Source: Sphingomonas sp. R-74633 | GTDB lineage: Bacteria > Pseudomonadota > Alphaproteobacteria > Sphingomonadales > Sphingomonadaceae | Reading direction: 5' to 3' | NCBI RefSeq assembly: GCF_013416555.1 | Contig: NZ_JACCFG010000002.1 | Coordinates: 1 to 64,000, forward strand | Length of the DNA: 64,000 nucleotides | Notes under the pieces: generated by a model | Told to the model about the DNA's origin: nothing | The model's database searches: none | Seen by the model: the letters and a program-made list of their open reading frames with translations, nothing else | Shown here: positions 56,663 through 64,000 of the stretch, piece after piece | Position numbering within the stretch: position 1 is the stretch's first letter | How the letters are laid out: every line of letters starts with the position of its first letter | Made by a program: the position numbers and the translations under genes

Positions 56663-57349
56663 TTACGCCGCCAGCACCGGCACCGGCGAAGCCCGCACCT
56701 CGGCCGGCTCATCCGCATCCTGCCAATCCGTCCGCCGCTTCACCCAGGGATTGAGGAACAGCGCCGGCAGCTTGAGGAACAGCAGCTCGGAATGGATGAA
56801 CGTGTCGATCCCCCGCTCCCACCATTTGGAATCGCGCTTGCCGTTGGCCCGCAGCCAGCCCTCATAGGGCGCCCAGTGGCTCGGCTCATCCTTCTCGATG
56901 ATCCGGAAGATCTTCATCAGCACCTTGTCGCCGGTGACGAGCGGGTGCTTGAGCAGGATCTCGACCTGCTTGTGCCCGCGCTGCTCGGTGAGCGAGATCA
57001 CCCGGCAGAGCTTCTCGAACTCGTCGTCCTCGGCGATGATCTTGTTGGTGTCGAGCTCGTCGATCGTCCGGCGGAACATGATCTCGACGAACCGGTCGAT
57101 ATGCCCGCAGGTCCGGTCGACCTGGAGGGGCATTTTGCCCTGCAGCTCGAACCACCGCTTGAACATGACGTAGTGCTTGCGCTCGTCGGCGCGGTGCTTC
57201 TCGATATCGGCGATCAGCTGGTGATCGTCCGGCGCACGCGCCTTCACGGCCTCGAGCACCCGGTCAATGCTCGTATAACCGCGATGCTCGTTATAGATGT
57301 AGATGGAGCCCAGCAGGTCCAAATAGCGGCGGCGAAACCAGGCTAACAT
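56663..57349 (-). CDS. Ferritin-like diiron protein
   Basis: 228 residues, mostly helical. Two EXXH-type metal motifs: DERKHY (about 55-60) in EKHRADERKHYVMFKRWFEL and DEPSHW (about 153) in IIEKDEPSHWAPYEGW, at the distances of a four-helix diiron bundle. An additional Asp/Glu-rich segment (RRTIDELDTNKII) may add a ligand. Unknown activity: related bundles store iron or carry out oxygen-dependent hydroxylation. The C-terminus is proline- and valine-rich. It is read away from the lipase-like gene's promoter region. Confidence 0.78.
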   Translation of the reverse strand: MLAWFRRRYLDLLGSIYIYNEHRGYTSIDRVLEAVKARAPDDHQLIADIEKHRADERKHYVMFKRWFELQGKMPLQVDRTCGHIDRFVEIMFRRTIDELDTNKIIAEDDEFEKLCRVISLTEQRGHKQVEILLKHPLVTGDKVLMKIFRIIEKDEPSHWAPYEGWLRANGKRDSKWWERGIDTFIHSELLFLKLPALFLNPWVKRRTDWQDADEPAEVRASPVPVLAA

Positions 57350-57416
57350 ACGGTTAGGCTTACGCGTTTGCGCAGACCTTCGCCAATTAATTCGAGTCCA
57401 TGCTGCGATGCGGCAT

Positions 57417-58304
57417 CTACCGAGGCTCGAGCGCAGCGTTCAGGAACGCCACGCTGTCCGCGAGCGTCGGCCCCTTGCCGCGAAACGGTACGGACAGCGC
57501 CATCACCACCTCCTCATGCGTCAGCCCGGGGTAGTTTTTGAGCGTCACCGCCGCGCCCGCCGCATGCAGCCTGGCAGCAAGGTTGATGGCGTTCCTGGGC
57601 CGCACCTCGGTGTCGCCGCCCGACGTGACGAGCAGCAGCGGCGGCGCGTCGGCGCGCGCGAAATGGATCGGCTGGGTCATCGCCGGATCGGCCACGCCCT
57701 GCATCGCATCGATCGAACGCTTCGCGGTGAAGGGATAGAAGTCATACGGTCCCGACAGCCCCACGCCCGCCCGCACGATTGCCGGGTCCACCCCTTCCGC
57801 CTTCAACCAGCGCTGGTCGAGCGCCAGCATCGCCACGGTATAGGCGCCGGCGGAATGGCCCGCGAGCGCGATCCGGCCCGGATCACCGCCGAATTCGGCA
57901 ATGTGATCGCGCGTCCATTTCACGGCCTGCGCACCGTCCTGGAGAAAGGCCGGGAAGCGCACGCCCGGTACCTTGCGATAGTCGGGCACCACGACGACGA
58001 AGCCAGCCTTGGCAAAGGCGCGGGCGGCAAAGGCATAGGCGCGGCGATCGCCCTTCACCCAGCCGCCGCCATACCAGAAGATCAGGACGGGCCGCGGAAC
58101 ATGGGAATCGGCGGGGTCACGCCAGATGTCGAGCGTCTGGCCATGCGTCCCGAACGGGACCGCGCTGCCCGCAAGCACCACCTCGTCCCCGCCACCCATG
58201 GCAGCGTCCGCCAGCGACAACAGACCCGGCGGCGAGACGAATATCGCCAATGCGCCACCCGCGAGCACCAGCGCCAGCGCGGCGCCCGCGGCCCAGCGCC
58301 ACAT
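57417..58304 (-). CDS. Alpha/beta hydrolase, HSL-type esterase with N-terminal membrane segment
   Basis: 295 residues. An N-terminal helix (AAGAALALVLAGGALAIFV) is probably a membrane anchor or signal. The oxyanion motif is YGGGW, the nucleophile is GHSAGAY (Ser), with Asp in SGGDTEV and His in LTHEEVV. This is the carboxylesterase pattern. It follows scoB with a one-base overlap (TGATG) in the same operon as the CoA-transferase and the HAD phosphatase, so the activity may be linked to acyl groups. Confidence 0.87.
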   Translation of the reverse strand: MWRWAAGAALALVLAGGALAIFVSPPGLLSLADAAMGGGDEVVLAGSAVPFGTHGQTLDIWRDPADSHVPRPVLIFWYGGGWVKGDRRAYAFAARAFAKAGFVVVVPDYRKVPGVRFPAFLQDGAQAVKWTRDHIAEFGGDPGRIALAGHSAGAYTVAMLALDQRWLKAEGVDPAIVRAGVGLSGPYDFYPFTAKRSIDAMQGVADPAMTQPIHFARADAPPLLLVTSGGDTEVRPRNAINLAARLHAAGAAVTLKNYPGLTHEEVVMALSVPFRGKGPTLADSVAFLNAALEPR

Positions 58305-58951
58305 CAGGCAGTGGCCAGCGCTTCGTACTTCGCCGTGGTCTTCTCCGCGACTTCCGCCTCGCTCACGCCCGGCGCCAGCTCGATCAGGCGGAAGGGCGAG
58401 TTGTGATCCGCCCGCTGGAACACCGCGAGATCGGTGATGATCATGTCGACGACATTCTTGCCGGTGAGCGGCAGGCTGCAGCCCGGCACGAACTTCGGCG
58501 CGCCGTCCTTGGAGTTGTGCTCCATCACCACGATGATCTTCTTCACGCCGGCGACGAGGTCCATCGCGCCGCCCATGCCCTTGATCATCTTGCCGGGGAT
58601 CATCCAGTTGGCGATGTCGCCGGTCTCGCTGATCTCCATCGCGCCGAGCACGGTCAGGTCGATATGCCCGCCGCGGATCATCGCGAAGCTCTGCTCCGAG
58701 CCGAAATAGACCGACTGGGGCAGCTCGCTGATTGTTTGCTTGCCGGCATTGATCAGATCGGGATCCTCTTCGCCCTCATAGGGGAAGGGCCCGATGCCGA
58801 GCATGCCGTTCTCGGACTGGAGCGTCACTTCGACGCCCGCCGGGATGTGGTTCGCCACCAGCGTGGGAATGCCGATGCCCAGATTGACGTAGAAGCCGTC
58901 CTGCAGCTCCGTCGCGGCGCGCGCCGCCATCTCGTCGCGGGTCCAGGCCAT
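58304..58951 (-). CDS. scoB: 3-oxoacid CoA-transferase subunit B
   Basis: 215 residues from ATG 58951, with GAGGAG nearby. Subunit B carries the catalytic Glu, here in [11 protein letters not shown] (about 51), and the typical GAMDLVAG, NGxK and C-terminal segments. With subunit A it moves CoA from succinyl-CoA to acetoacetate or a similar acid. Unusually, the A gene is separated from it by a HAD phosphatase gene. It is coupled to the phosphatase by overlapping codons (TAATG). Confidence 0.93.
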   Translation of the reverse strand: MAWTRDEMAARAATELQDGFYVNLGIGIPTLVANHIPAGVEVTLQSENGMLGIGPFPYEGEEDPDLINAGKQTISELPQSVYFGSEQSFAMIRGGHIDLTVLGAMEISETGDIANWMIPGKMIKGMGGAMDLVAGVKKIIVVMEHNSKDGAPKFVPGCSLPLTGKNVVDMIITDLAVFQRADHNSPFRLIELAPGVSEAEVAEKTTAKYEALATA

Positions 58952-60030
58952 TACTTCTTCTCCTCGGCCGGATCGGCCCATTGCTTGTCCTTGGGGAACA
59001 CCTCGTCCATCCCGCCCTTCAGGCCCGAGCCGTAGACCGGGTTGGGCAGGATGAACCAGCCATGCCCCCAGAGCGGCGCGATCAGCGTGTTGCCGGTGGT
59101 ATTGCGCCGCGCCGGCGTCGACAGGTCCTTGCTATTGAACAGGTCGCTGAAATCGCCCAGCTGGTCCCCGCCCATCGCGACGATGCAGTAGCGTTCGGCA
59201 ATCTTCCAGCGCCGCTCGTCCTTGCCGCTCGGGGCATTGTCGTCGCGCAGGATCAGCGTGTCGCCCAGCGTCACCGGGCCGAGACCTGCCTTGTCCAGCG
59301 CCTCGATCGTGAACGCCGCGGTGCTCGCCGAGCGATTGCTGTTGTAGATCACCGTGATGCCGTCGCCACGGATCGCGGCGATTGTCTCGGCAGCGCCGGG
59401 CACCGCCTCCACCTTGTCGGCGCCGGTCTGTTCCCAGCGCGTCCAGCGGCCCTGATCATAGCCCGGGCCGCGCCGCGCGGCATCGCTCTCGAAGCCGAGG
59501 TTGAGCAGCACGGTCTCGTCCACGTCGAACACCACCGCCATCGGTCGCTTCCCGCACGCCTCGAACTTGGGCGAGATCAGCGTCGAATCGCGCGTCATCA
59601 CCACCGAGCTGACCTGGCTCTTGTCGCGACGGAAACGCAGGTCATTGTGGATATAGCTCCACAGTGCCGCATAGGCCTGAAGGCTCAGCGCCGATCCCTC
59701 GCCCGAGCCGTAGAGGAACTGCATCTCCGGCGGCACACTGCCGGGCGCAGGTGCAGGCGTGGATGCCGGCGCCGCGGCTACCGGCGCGCTGCCTGGTGCC
59801 GGTAGCGCAGGGAGGCTGGTGACCTGCACCTTCTGGCCGTCCTCGGTCGTATAGACCTGGCCCGGCTTCGGCGCAGGGGCGGGCTGCTGGCGCTTGGCCT
59901 TCTTCTCCCCTTTGTCCTGCCGCGCCTTGAGCACGCCCGCCGCAGCCGCGATCGGCACGGCGGCGGCAATGCAGCCCGAAAGGCTGGTCGCGGCGAGCGC
60001 CAGGCCCGCTATCGCCAGCGCGCGGTTCAT
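58951..60030 (-). CDS. Lipoprotein HAD-superfamily acid phosphatase (IIIB-like)
   Basis: 359 residues. [20 protein letters not shown] has a lipobox (LSGC, Cys about 20), followed by a Lys-rich then Pro/Ala-rich linker ([10 protein letters not shown] and [20 protein letters not shown]), so the enzyme is tethered to the envelope. The HAD core has motif [15 protein letters not shown] (DxD), motif [10 protein letters not shown], a Lys in DERRWK and motif [15 protein letters not shown]. These are class B/IIIB acid-phosphatase marks. It lies between scoA and scoB and overlaps both, so all are made together. Confidence 0.88.
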   Translation of the reverse strand: MNRALAIAGLALAATSLSGCIAAAVPIAAAAGVLKARQDKGEKKAKRQQPAPAPKPGQVYTTEDGQKVQVTSLPALPAPGSAPVAAAPASTPAPAPGSVPPEMQFLYGSGEGSALSLQAYAALWSYIHNDLRFRRDKSQVSSVVMTRDSTLISPKFEACGKRPMAVVFDVDETVLLNLGFESDAARRGPGYDQGRWTRWEQTGADKVEAVPGAAETIAAIRGDGITVIYNSNRSASTAAFTIEALDKAGLGPVTLGDTLILRDDNAPSGKDERRWKIAERYCIVAMGGDQLGDFSDLFNSKDLSTPARRNTTGNTLIAPLWGHGWFILPNPVYGSGLKGGMDEVFPKDKQWADPAEEKK

Positions 60031-60734
60031 GCCGTCTCGCGCGGCCGGGTGGTACGGAACTCGATCTTCTTGTCGTAGGGGCTGCCCACGATCAGCCGGT
60101 TCACATAGATACCCGGCAGATGGATCTGGTCGGGATCGAGGCTGCCCACCGGCACCACTTCCTCGACCTCGGCGACGCAGACCTTGCCCGCCGTCGCCAT
60201 CGGCTGGTTGAAGTTGCGTGCGGTCTTGCGGAAGATCAGGTTGCCGCTCTCATCGGCCTTCCAGCCCTTGATGATCGACAGGTCGCTGCGGATGCCGCGC
60301 TCGAGGATATAGTCCTCGCCGTCGAAGCTCTTCACTTCCTTGCCCTCGGCGACCAGCGTGCCGACGCCGGTCTTGGTGTAGAAGCCCGGGATGCCCGCCC
60401 CGCCCGCGCGGCAGCGCTCGGCCAGCGTGCCCTGGGGGCAGAATTCCACCTCGAGCTCGCCGCTCAGATACTGCCGCTCGAATTCCTTGTTCTCGCCGAC
60501 ATAGGACGAGATCATCTTCTTGACCTGGCGGGTGCGCAGCAGCTTGCCCAGCCCCTCGCCGTCGATGCCGGCATTGTTGCTGGCGATGGTCAGGCCGGTG
60601 GTCCCGGCATCGCGGATCGCGTCGATCAGCCGCTCGGGAATCCCGCTCAGGCCGAAACCGCCCGCGCAGATCGTCATCCCGTCGAACAGCAGCCCTTCCA
60701 GCGCTGCCTCGGCGTTGGGGTAGAGCTTCTTCAT
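60027..60734 (-). CDS. scoA: 3-oxoacid CoA-transferase subunit A
   Basis: 235 residues. Signatures of subunit [21 protein letters not shown] at the N-terminus, [40 protein letters not shown], and FYTKTGVGT. It forms the enzyme with ScoB, encoded 1.1 kb downstream. It is the first gene in the unit scoA-phosphatase-scoB-hydrolase, joined by ATGA, TAATG and TGATG overlaps. Confidence 0.94.
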   Translation of the reverse strand: MKKLYPNAEAALEGLLFDGMTICAGGFGLSGIPERLIDAIRDAGTTGLTIASNNAGIDGEGLGKLLRTRQVKKMISSYVGENKEFERQYLSGELEVEFCPQGTLAERCRAGGAGIPGFYTKTGVGTLVAEGKEVKSFDGEDYILERGIRSDLSIIKGWKADESGNLIFRKTARNFNQPMATAGKVCVAEVEEVVPVGSLDPDQIHLPGIYVNRLIVGSPYDKKIEFRTTRPRETA

Positions 60735-60825
60735 CGGCGATTCTCTCCTGACTTCGCCGCGGGCGATAGTCCGCCGCGCGCGGCGCGGTCAAGCGAACCT
60801 GAACCGACTTTCAACTTCCGCGCTA

Positions 60826-61110
60826 TCAGGGGTCATAGGGCCAGGGGTTCGAGCGCGAGCGCGAACCCTGGCGGAGCAGCTCCTCATTGGGTTCGCCCTC
60901 GGTCGGCACATAGCGCCCCTGCCCCGCGTCCCACCGCTCGGTCGGCGGTCGGTGGCGCTCTTCCTGCTCAGCGCGGCGGCGGCTTTCGGCGGCGGTGTGC
61001 GAATTGACCCGGCGCATCTGGCGCCACATCGCGCGCATCAACAGGAAGGTGAGGCCAAAGACGATGGCCACCCCGGCGAACGGCAAGACGATTTCCCCCA
61101 TGGGCGCCAT
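60826..61110 (-). CDS. Small membrane protein, function unknown
   Basis: 94 residues from ATG 61110 (MAPMGEIVL); 61101 is an equally possible start. One membrane helix (LPFAGVAIVFGLTFLLMRAM) is followed by a strongly basic and charged tail (RRAEQEERHRPPTERW). It could be a regulator or scaffold at the membrane; I do not recognise it. It lies between scoA and the divergent outer-membrane gene. Confidence 0.65.
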   Translation of the reverse strand: MAPMGEIVLPFAGVAIVFGLTFLLMRAMWRQMRRVNSHTAAESRRRAEQEERHRPPTERWDAGQGRYVPTEGEPNEELLRQGSRSRSNPWPYDP

Positions 61111-61320
61111 GCTAGCGAGGCCATCGCACATCGCAAGCGGGCCCCGGCAAGCATTCGCTCCAATATGAACAGAACATGATCAAGCGCGGCGGTGTGGCAC
61201 GATCGCAACACGCCCGGATTGTAATCAAAATGCCATATTGCACTGCGGAATCGAGCGCCTACGTAGAAGCCCGGATGGCCATCCGAACCTGAGTAAATAA
61301 GTCCAAAGGTAGGAAAACAA

Positions 61321-61839
61321 ATGCGAATTCTCGCAACGACCGCGCTCGCCCTCGTGGCAGCCACCGCCGCCCCCGCTTTCGCGCAGGACAGCGCCGCGCC
61401 GTTCAACGGCCCGCGCATCGAAGCCGAAGCCGGCGTGGATCATGTCGGCGCCGACGGCTATGGCCGCTCGGGCTTCGTCTATGGCGGTGCGGTTGGCTAT
61501 GACAAGCAGTTCAACAACGTCGTGATCGGCGCCGATGCCGAGATCACCGGCGCGACCACCAAGGACGGCGGCGTGGAAGCCGGCCGTGACCTCTATGTCG
61601 GCGGCCGTGCAGGCGTCGTCGTCGCTGGCTCGACCCTGGTGTACGGCAAGGCCGGCTACACCAACGCGCGCCTCAGCCTCGGCAATAACGGCATCAACAA
61701 TGACGGCTACCGTCTGGGTGCCGGCGTCGAGCAGAACTTCGGCCGCTTCTTCGGCAAGGTCGAGTATCGCTACTCGCGCTACGAGAAGATCGACCTGAAC
61801 CGCGACCAGGTCGTCGCGGGCCTCGGCGTCCGCTTCTAA
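61321..61839 (+). CDS. Outer-membrane beta-barrel protein (opacity/OmpA-like N-terminal barrel)
   Basis: 172 residues. Signal peptide MRILATTALALVAATAAPAFAQ. The remainder consists of alternating strands with aromatic girdle residues (GFVYGGAVGYDK, DLYVGGRAGVVV, GRFFGKVEYRYSRY) and ends in RF, as barrels do. It matches the small eight-stranded porin/attachment family of Sphingomonads. Function likely structural or permeability-related. The upstream 210-bp region has no other gene. It is followed by a good terminator. Confidence 0.88.
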   Translation: MRILATTALALVAATAAPAFAQDSAAPFNGPRIEAEAGVDHVGADGYGRSGFVYGGAVGYDKQFNNVVIGADAEITGATTKDGGVEAGRDLYVGGRAGVVVAGSTLVYGKAGYTNARLSLGNNGINNDGYRLGAGVEQNFGRFFGKVEYRYSRYEKIDLNRDQVVAGLGVRF

Positions 61840-61865
61840 GCGAACCGAAGATCCGGACAGCAAGG

Positions 61866-61895
61866 GGGCCGCGCGGGCAATCGCGCGGCCCTTTT
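61866..61895 (+). terminator. Rho-independent terminator
   Basis: A 10-bp stem GGGCCGCGCG / CGCGCGGCCC (61866-61875 with 61882-61891, loop of six) followed by TTTT. Ends the outer-membrane gene. Confidence 0.9.
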
Positions 61896-61925
61896 GCTTT
61901 GCCCGCCTCTCTGCAATATCGCCCG

Positions 61926-62204
61926 ATGCTCCTCGCCGCCCTTGCCTGGGCCATCCTGATCAACCTGTGGACGCTGCTGCGCTTCTGGCAAGACAAGCGC
62001 CGCGCGATCGCCGGTGCGCGCCGCATTCCCGAAGCCCGGCTTCTCCGCCTAGCCGCACTGGGTGGCACCCCGGCGGCCTATGCCGCGCGCAGCCTGTTCC
62101 GCCACAAGACGCGGAAACAGCCCTTCTCGCTCTATCTTTTACTGATCGCGCTCGCGCAGACCGGCCTGGCGACCGGCCTGCTGATCCTGAGCACCCGCCC
62201 CTAG
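61926..62204 (+). CDS. DUF1294 membrane protein
   Basis: 92 residues from ATG 61926. Two membrane helices (LLAALAWAILINLWTLLRFW and LYLLLIALAQTGLATGLLIL) flank the DUF1294 block WQDKRRAIAGARRIPEARLL and LAALGGTPAAYAARSLFRHKT. The family is widespread and uncharacterised; a role in envelope stress or cold adaptation has been proposed for some fusions. It ends in a 4-base stop-codon overlap with the GST gene. Confidence 0.88.
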   Translation: MLLAALAWAILINLWTLLRFWQDKRRAIAGARRIPEARLLRLAALGGTPAAYAARSLFRHKTRKQPFSLYLLLIALAQTGLATGLLILSTRP

Positions 62205-62953
62205 CCGGCCGGCCCGTCGTCCAGCATGATCGAGCGGTGCGGCTCGCGCCCGCCATAGCTGTGCTCGGCCACCGTCGCCCCCGCCGCCCGCAGCGCATCG
62301 GGCCGGTCGACCGAACGCACGCCGACGATCGCCGCCTCGAACTTCATCGTCCCCGCGAACGCCGGCACCGCCTGCGTCCGCGCGATCCATGCGGCGGTGC
62401 GCGGCCAGCGTCCGGCGTCGATTTCGAACCCGGCAAGCGACGCGTTGCGGAAGAAGCAGGCATAACTGAAGTCCGCGGTGCAGACATGGTCGAACAGGAA
62501 GCCGTCCGCCGGCGCCCGCGCCTCGATCCAGTCGAGCGCTTCGGGCAGGTCCTGCGTCGTCACTTGCTCGATCAGCGCATGATCAATCTCGCGCTTCCAC
62601 ACATAGGGAACGATCGTCTTCTGGTAGAACAGCCGCCAGATGATCAGGTCGCCCAACCGGCTGTCGGCAAACTCCTCCATCCAGCGCGCCTTGGCGCGAT
62701 CGGCGGCGCCCTTCGGCATCAGCGGCGGCTCGGGCCAGCGCTCATCGACATATTCGGCGATCACGGTCGAATCGTTGAGCACCAGGTCGCCGTCGATCAG
62801 CACCGGAATGCGGCGCAGCGGGCTGACCTCGGTGAACGCATCGGTGCCGAAGAACGGCACGATCGGATCCAGTTCGTACTCCACGCCCTTGTGATCGAGC
62901 GCGACGAATACCTTGCGGGCATAGGGCGACACGTGATTGCCGATGATCAGCAT
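62201..62953 (-). CDS. Glutathione S-transferase family protein
   Basis: 250 residues. The thioredoxin-like N-terminal domain begins NHVSPYARKVFVALDHKGV, with a Ser in place of the first Cys of glutaredoxins, then IPVLIDGDLVLNDSTVIAEYV, which contains the glutathione-binding cis-Pro and the ES/DS pair. The all-helical C-domain follows. Conjugation or reductive dehalogenation is possible, but the substrate is unknown. GAGGAAG is close before the ATG. Confidence 0.9.
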   Translation of the reverse strand: MLIIGNHVSPYARKVFVALDHKGVEYELDPIVPFFGTDAFTEVSPLRRIPVLIDGDLVLNDSTVIAEYVDERWPEPPLMPKGAADRAKARWMEEFADSRLGDLIIWRLFYQKTIVPYVWKREIDHALIEQVTTQDLPEALDWIEARAPADGFLFDHVCTADFSYACFFRNASLAGFEIDAGRWPRTAAWIARTQAVPAFAGTMKFEAAIVGVRSVDRPDALRAAGATVAEHSYGGREPHRSIMLDDGPAG

Positions 62954-63039
62954 GACTTCCTCCGGCGCGCAGGCCTAACGATCCGCTTCGGTTCCGTCGA
63001 GCTGTTGACCGTTACGGAGCCGACACGCATCTTCCCGCC

Positions 63040-63909
63040 ATGCGCCATCTCGCCCAAGCCCTTTTGGCTCTGACCGCTCTCTGTACCAGCACTCCCGCGA
63101 TGGCGCAGGTCTCCGCGCTGGAGCCTCACCGCAATGCGCAGGGATGCTGGCTGGAGCCCGTGTCGGACGAACCCGAGGGCACAAGCGCCGCCTTCGGCAT
63201 CGATCTCAGCGGCAAATACTGGATCCGGATCAGCACTCCACACTGGCCCTTTGCCCATGGCGTCACCTATCCGATCGTCGTGCGTGGCGCGTTCCAGCCG
63301 TTCGATGAGCGCACCGCCGCGTTCCAGCCGGTCAGCCCGGACAAGCCGGTACAGGCCGAGGGGCGCGGCTTCGTGGATTCCAATGGCCGGCACGGTATCC
63401 GCATTTCCAACGAAACCAATCTGATGCCGGCAAGCTGGGACCCAGGCCTGGCGCTGTATCGGGAAGGCGAGGCCGCGCCGTTCCTCATGATGCCCAATGG
63501 CTATCGCGACAATTCGTCCAGCCTCCGCGCTTGTCTGATGAAGCTTGCGCGTGCCGATCGCGGCTCGGGCAAGCCGGTCGTCCGGCCGGTGCAGCATGGC
63601 ACTGCCTATATCTCCATGGACGATTATCCCGCCGCCGCCATTCGCGCCAACGAACAGGGATCGACCAGTGTGCGGCTTACGATCTCGGCACATGGATTTC
63701 CGAGCGACTGCGCGGTTATCCAGTCGAGCGGCAGCGCATCGCTCGACAAGGCGACCTGCCTGCTGATCCAGCGCCGCACCCACTTCAGTCCCGCGCGCGA
63801 TGCCACGGGGCAGCCGACCGAGGGCAGCGTTGACATGGGCTTCGATTGGGTGATGCCGGAGCTCCACGGCATGACGGTGGCATTACCTAAACCTATACGC
63901 CAACAATGA
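63040..63909 (+). CDS. Secreted protein with a TonB C-terminal-like domain, function unknown
   Basis: 289 residues. Signal peptide MRHLAQALLALTALCTSTPAMAQ. Residues about 25-190 have no recognised fold but contain many Pro, Asp and aromatic residues. Residues about 195-280 (SMDDYPAAAIRANEQGSTSV, ISAHGFPSDCAVIQSSGS) follow the TonB C-terminal pattern YP..A...G..G.V...I...G....C.V..SSG. There is no membrane anchor or Pro-rich energy arm as in TonB itself, so it is a periplasmic or secreted protein that borrowed this fold. Its partners are unknown. Confidence 0.75.
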   Translation: MRHLAQALLALTALCTSTPAMAQVSALEPHRNAQGCWLEPVSDEPEGTSAAFGIDLSGKYWIRISTPHWPFAHGVTYPIVVRGAFQPFDERTAAFQPVSPDKPVQAEGRGFVDSNGRHGIRISNETNLMPASWDPGLALYREGEAAPFLMMPNGYRDNSSSLRACLMKLARADRGSGKPVVRPVQHGTAYISMDDYPAAAIRANEQGSTSVRLTISAHGFPSDCAVIQSSGSASLDKATCLLIQRRTHFSPARDATGQPTEGSVDMGFDWVMPELHGMTVALPKPIRQQ

Positions 63910-63953
63910 TCAGGCGGGTTGGTCCCGCCGCCTTGCCTCGCTAGACAGGCCCC

Positions 63954-64000
63954 ATGACCGCGAAACGCACCGGGGGCCGGATCCTCGTCGACAATCTGGT
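63954..64000 (+). CDS. Start of a probable thiamine-diphosphate-dependent enzyme (3' end outside window)
   Basis: Only 15 complete codons are in view (MTAKRTGGRILVDNL). The pattern TGG.ILVD.L is like the N-terminus of acetolactate-synthase-type TPP enzymes, where it begins the pyrimidine-binding domain. This is a weak identification because so little is seen. A short hairpin (63913-63929, GGCGGG/CCCGCC) separates it from the previous gene. Confidence 0.45.
   Translation, partial: MTAKRTGGRILVDNL

Noticed and set aside
61189..61205. Sigma-54-like TGGCACG upstream of the outer-membrane gene
   Set aside because: The -12 part reads GCAAC instead of TTGCW, so only half of the element is present.

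Overview
The window looks like a chromosomal segment of an alphaproteobacterium of the order Sphingomonadales, most likely Sphingomonas or a close relative. The evidence is the high GC content, the aroA-cmk...rpsA-ihfB neighbourhood, an FYDLN-acid (TIGR02300) protein, the DUF1476 F1-ATPase zeta inhibitor next to BolA and Grx4, and the general look of the proteins. The species is inferred; no marker such as rRNA is present. I see no phage, insertion sequence, integrase or CRISPR array.

Region 1 (1-27.1 kb) is the most distinctive part. The end of an autotransporter beta-barrel gene converges on a giant two-partner secretion (TPS) locus read on the minus strand. TpsA is about 6,920 residues long: signal peptide, TPS haemagglutinin domain, a very long beta-helix-like stalk, and a C-terminal array of six YDG repeats with flanking MBG-like domains. 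TpsB, its outer-membrane transporter, lies directly upstream. Beside it are a LuxR-type regulator on the same strand and a divergent NarL-type response regulator/histidine kinase pair. A 20-bp dyad, TGTC-N-CTA-N4-TAG-N-GACA, occurs about 108 bp before tpsB and again about 110 bp before the response regulator. This suggests that one local regulator controls both the adhesin and the regulatory genes.

Region 2 (27.1-36.2 kb) is mostly core information-processing and biosynthesis: tRNA-Ala(GGC), the FYDLN protein, aroA, a proline-iminopeptidase-like hydrolase, cmk, rpsA, ihfB and tRNA-Leu(TAA). A large HAD/COG5610-like gene and a small gene sit between cmk and rpsA, which are often neighbours in alphaproteobacteria.

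Region 3 (36.2-45.7 kb) holds RidA, a lipoprotein solute-binding protein, DUF4112, RNase T2, nadC and nadA (separated by an oppositely read PhyH-like dioxygenase), membrane proteins, DUF4230 and an MBL-fold hydrolase.

Region 4 (45.7-50.6 kb) has a BlaI/M56 regulatory pair with a clear operator, a 390-bp intergenic region containing structured elements, a membrane protein of unknown function, and the Grx4-BolA-zeta inhibitor cluster.

Region 5 (50.6-64 kb) holds a quinone oxidoreductase, leuD, a tiny membrane ORF, leuC, two tandem diheme cytochromes, an epimerase, a ferritin-like protein, and a coupled operon scoA-HAD phosphatase-scoB-esterase. It continues with an outer-membrane barrel protein, DUF1294, a GST, a TonB-C-like secreted protein and the start of a probable TPP enzyme.
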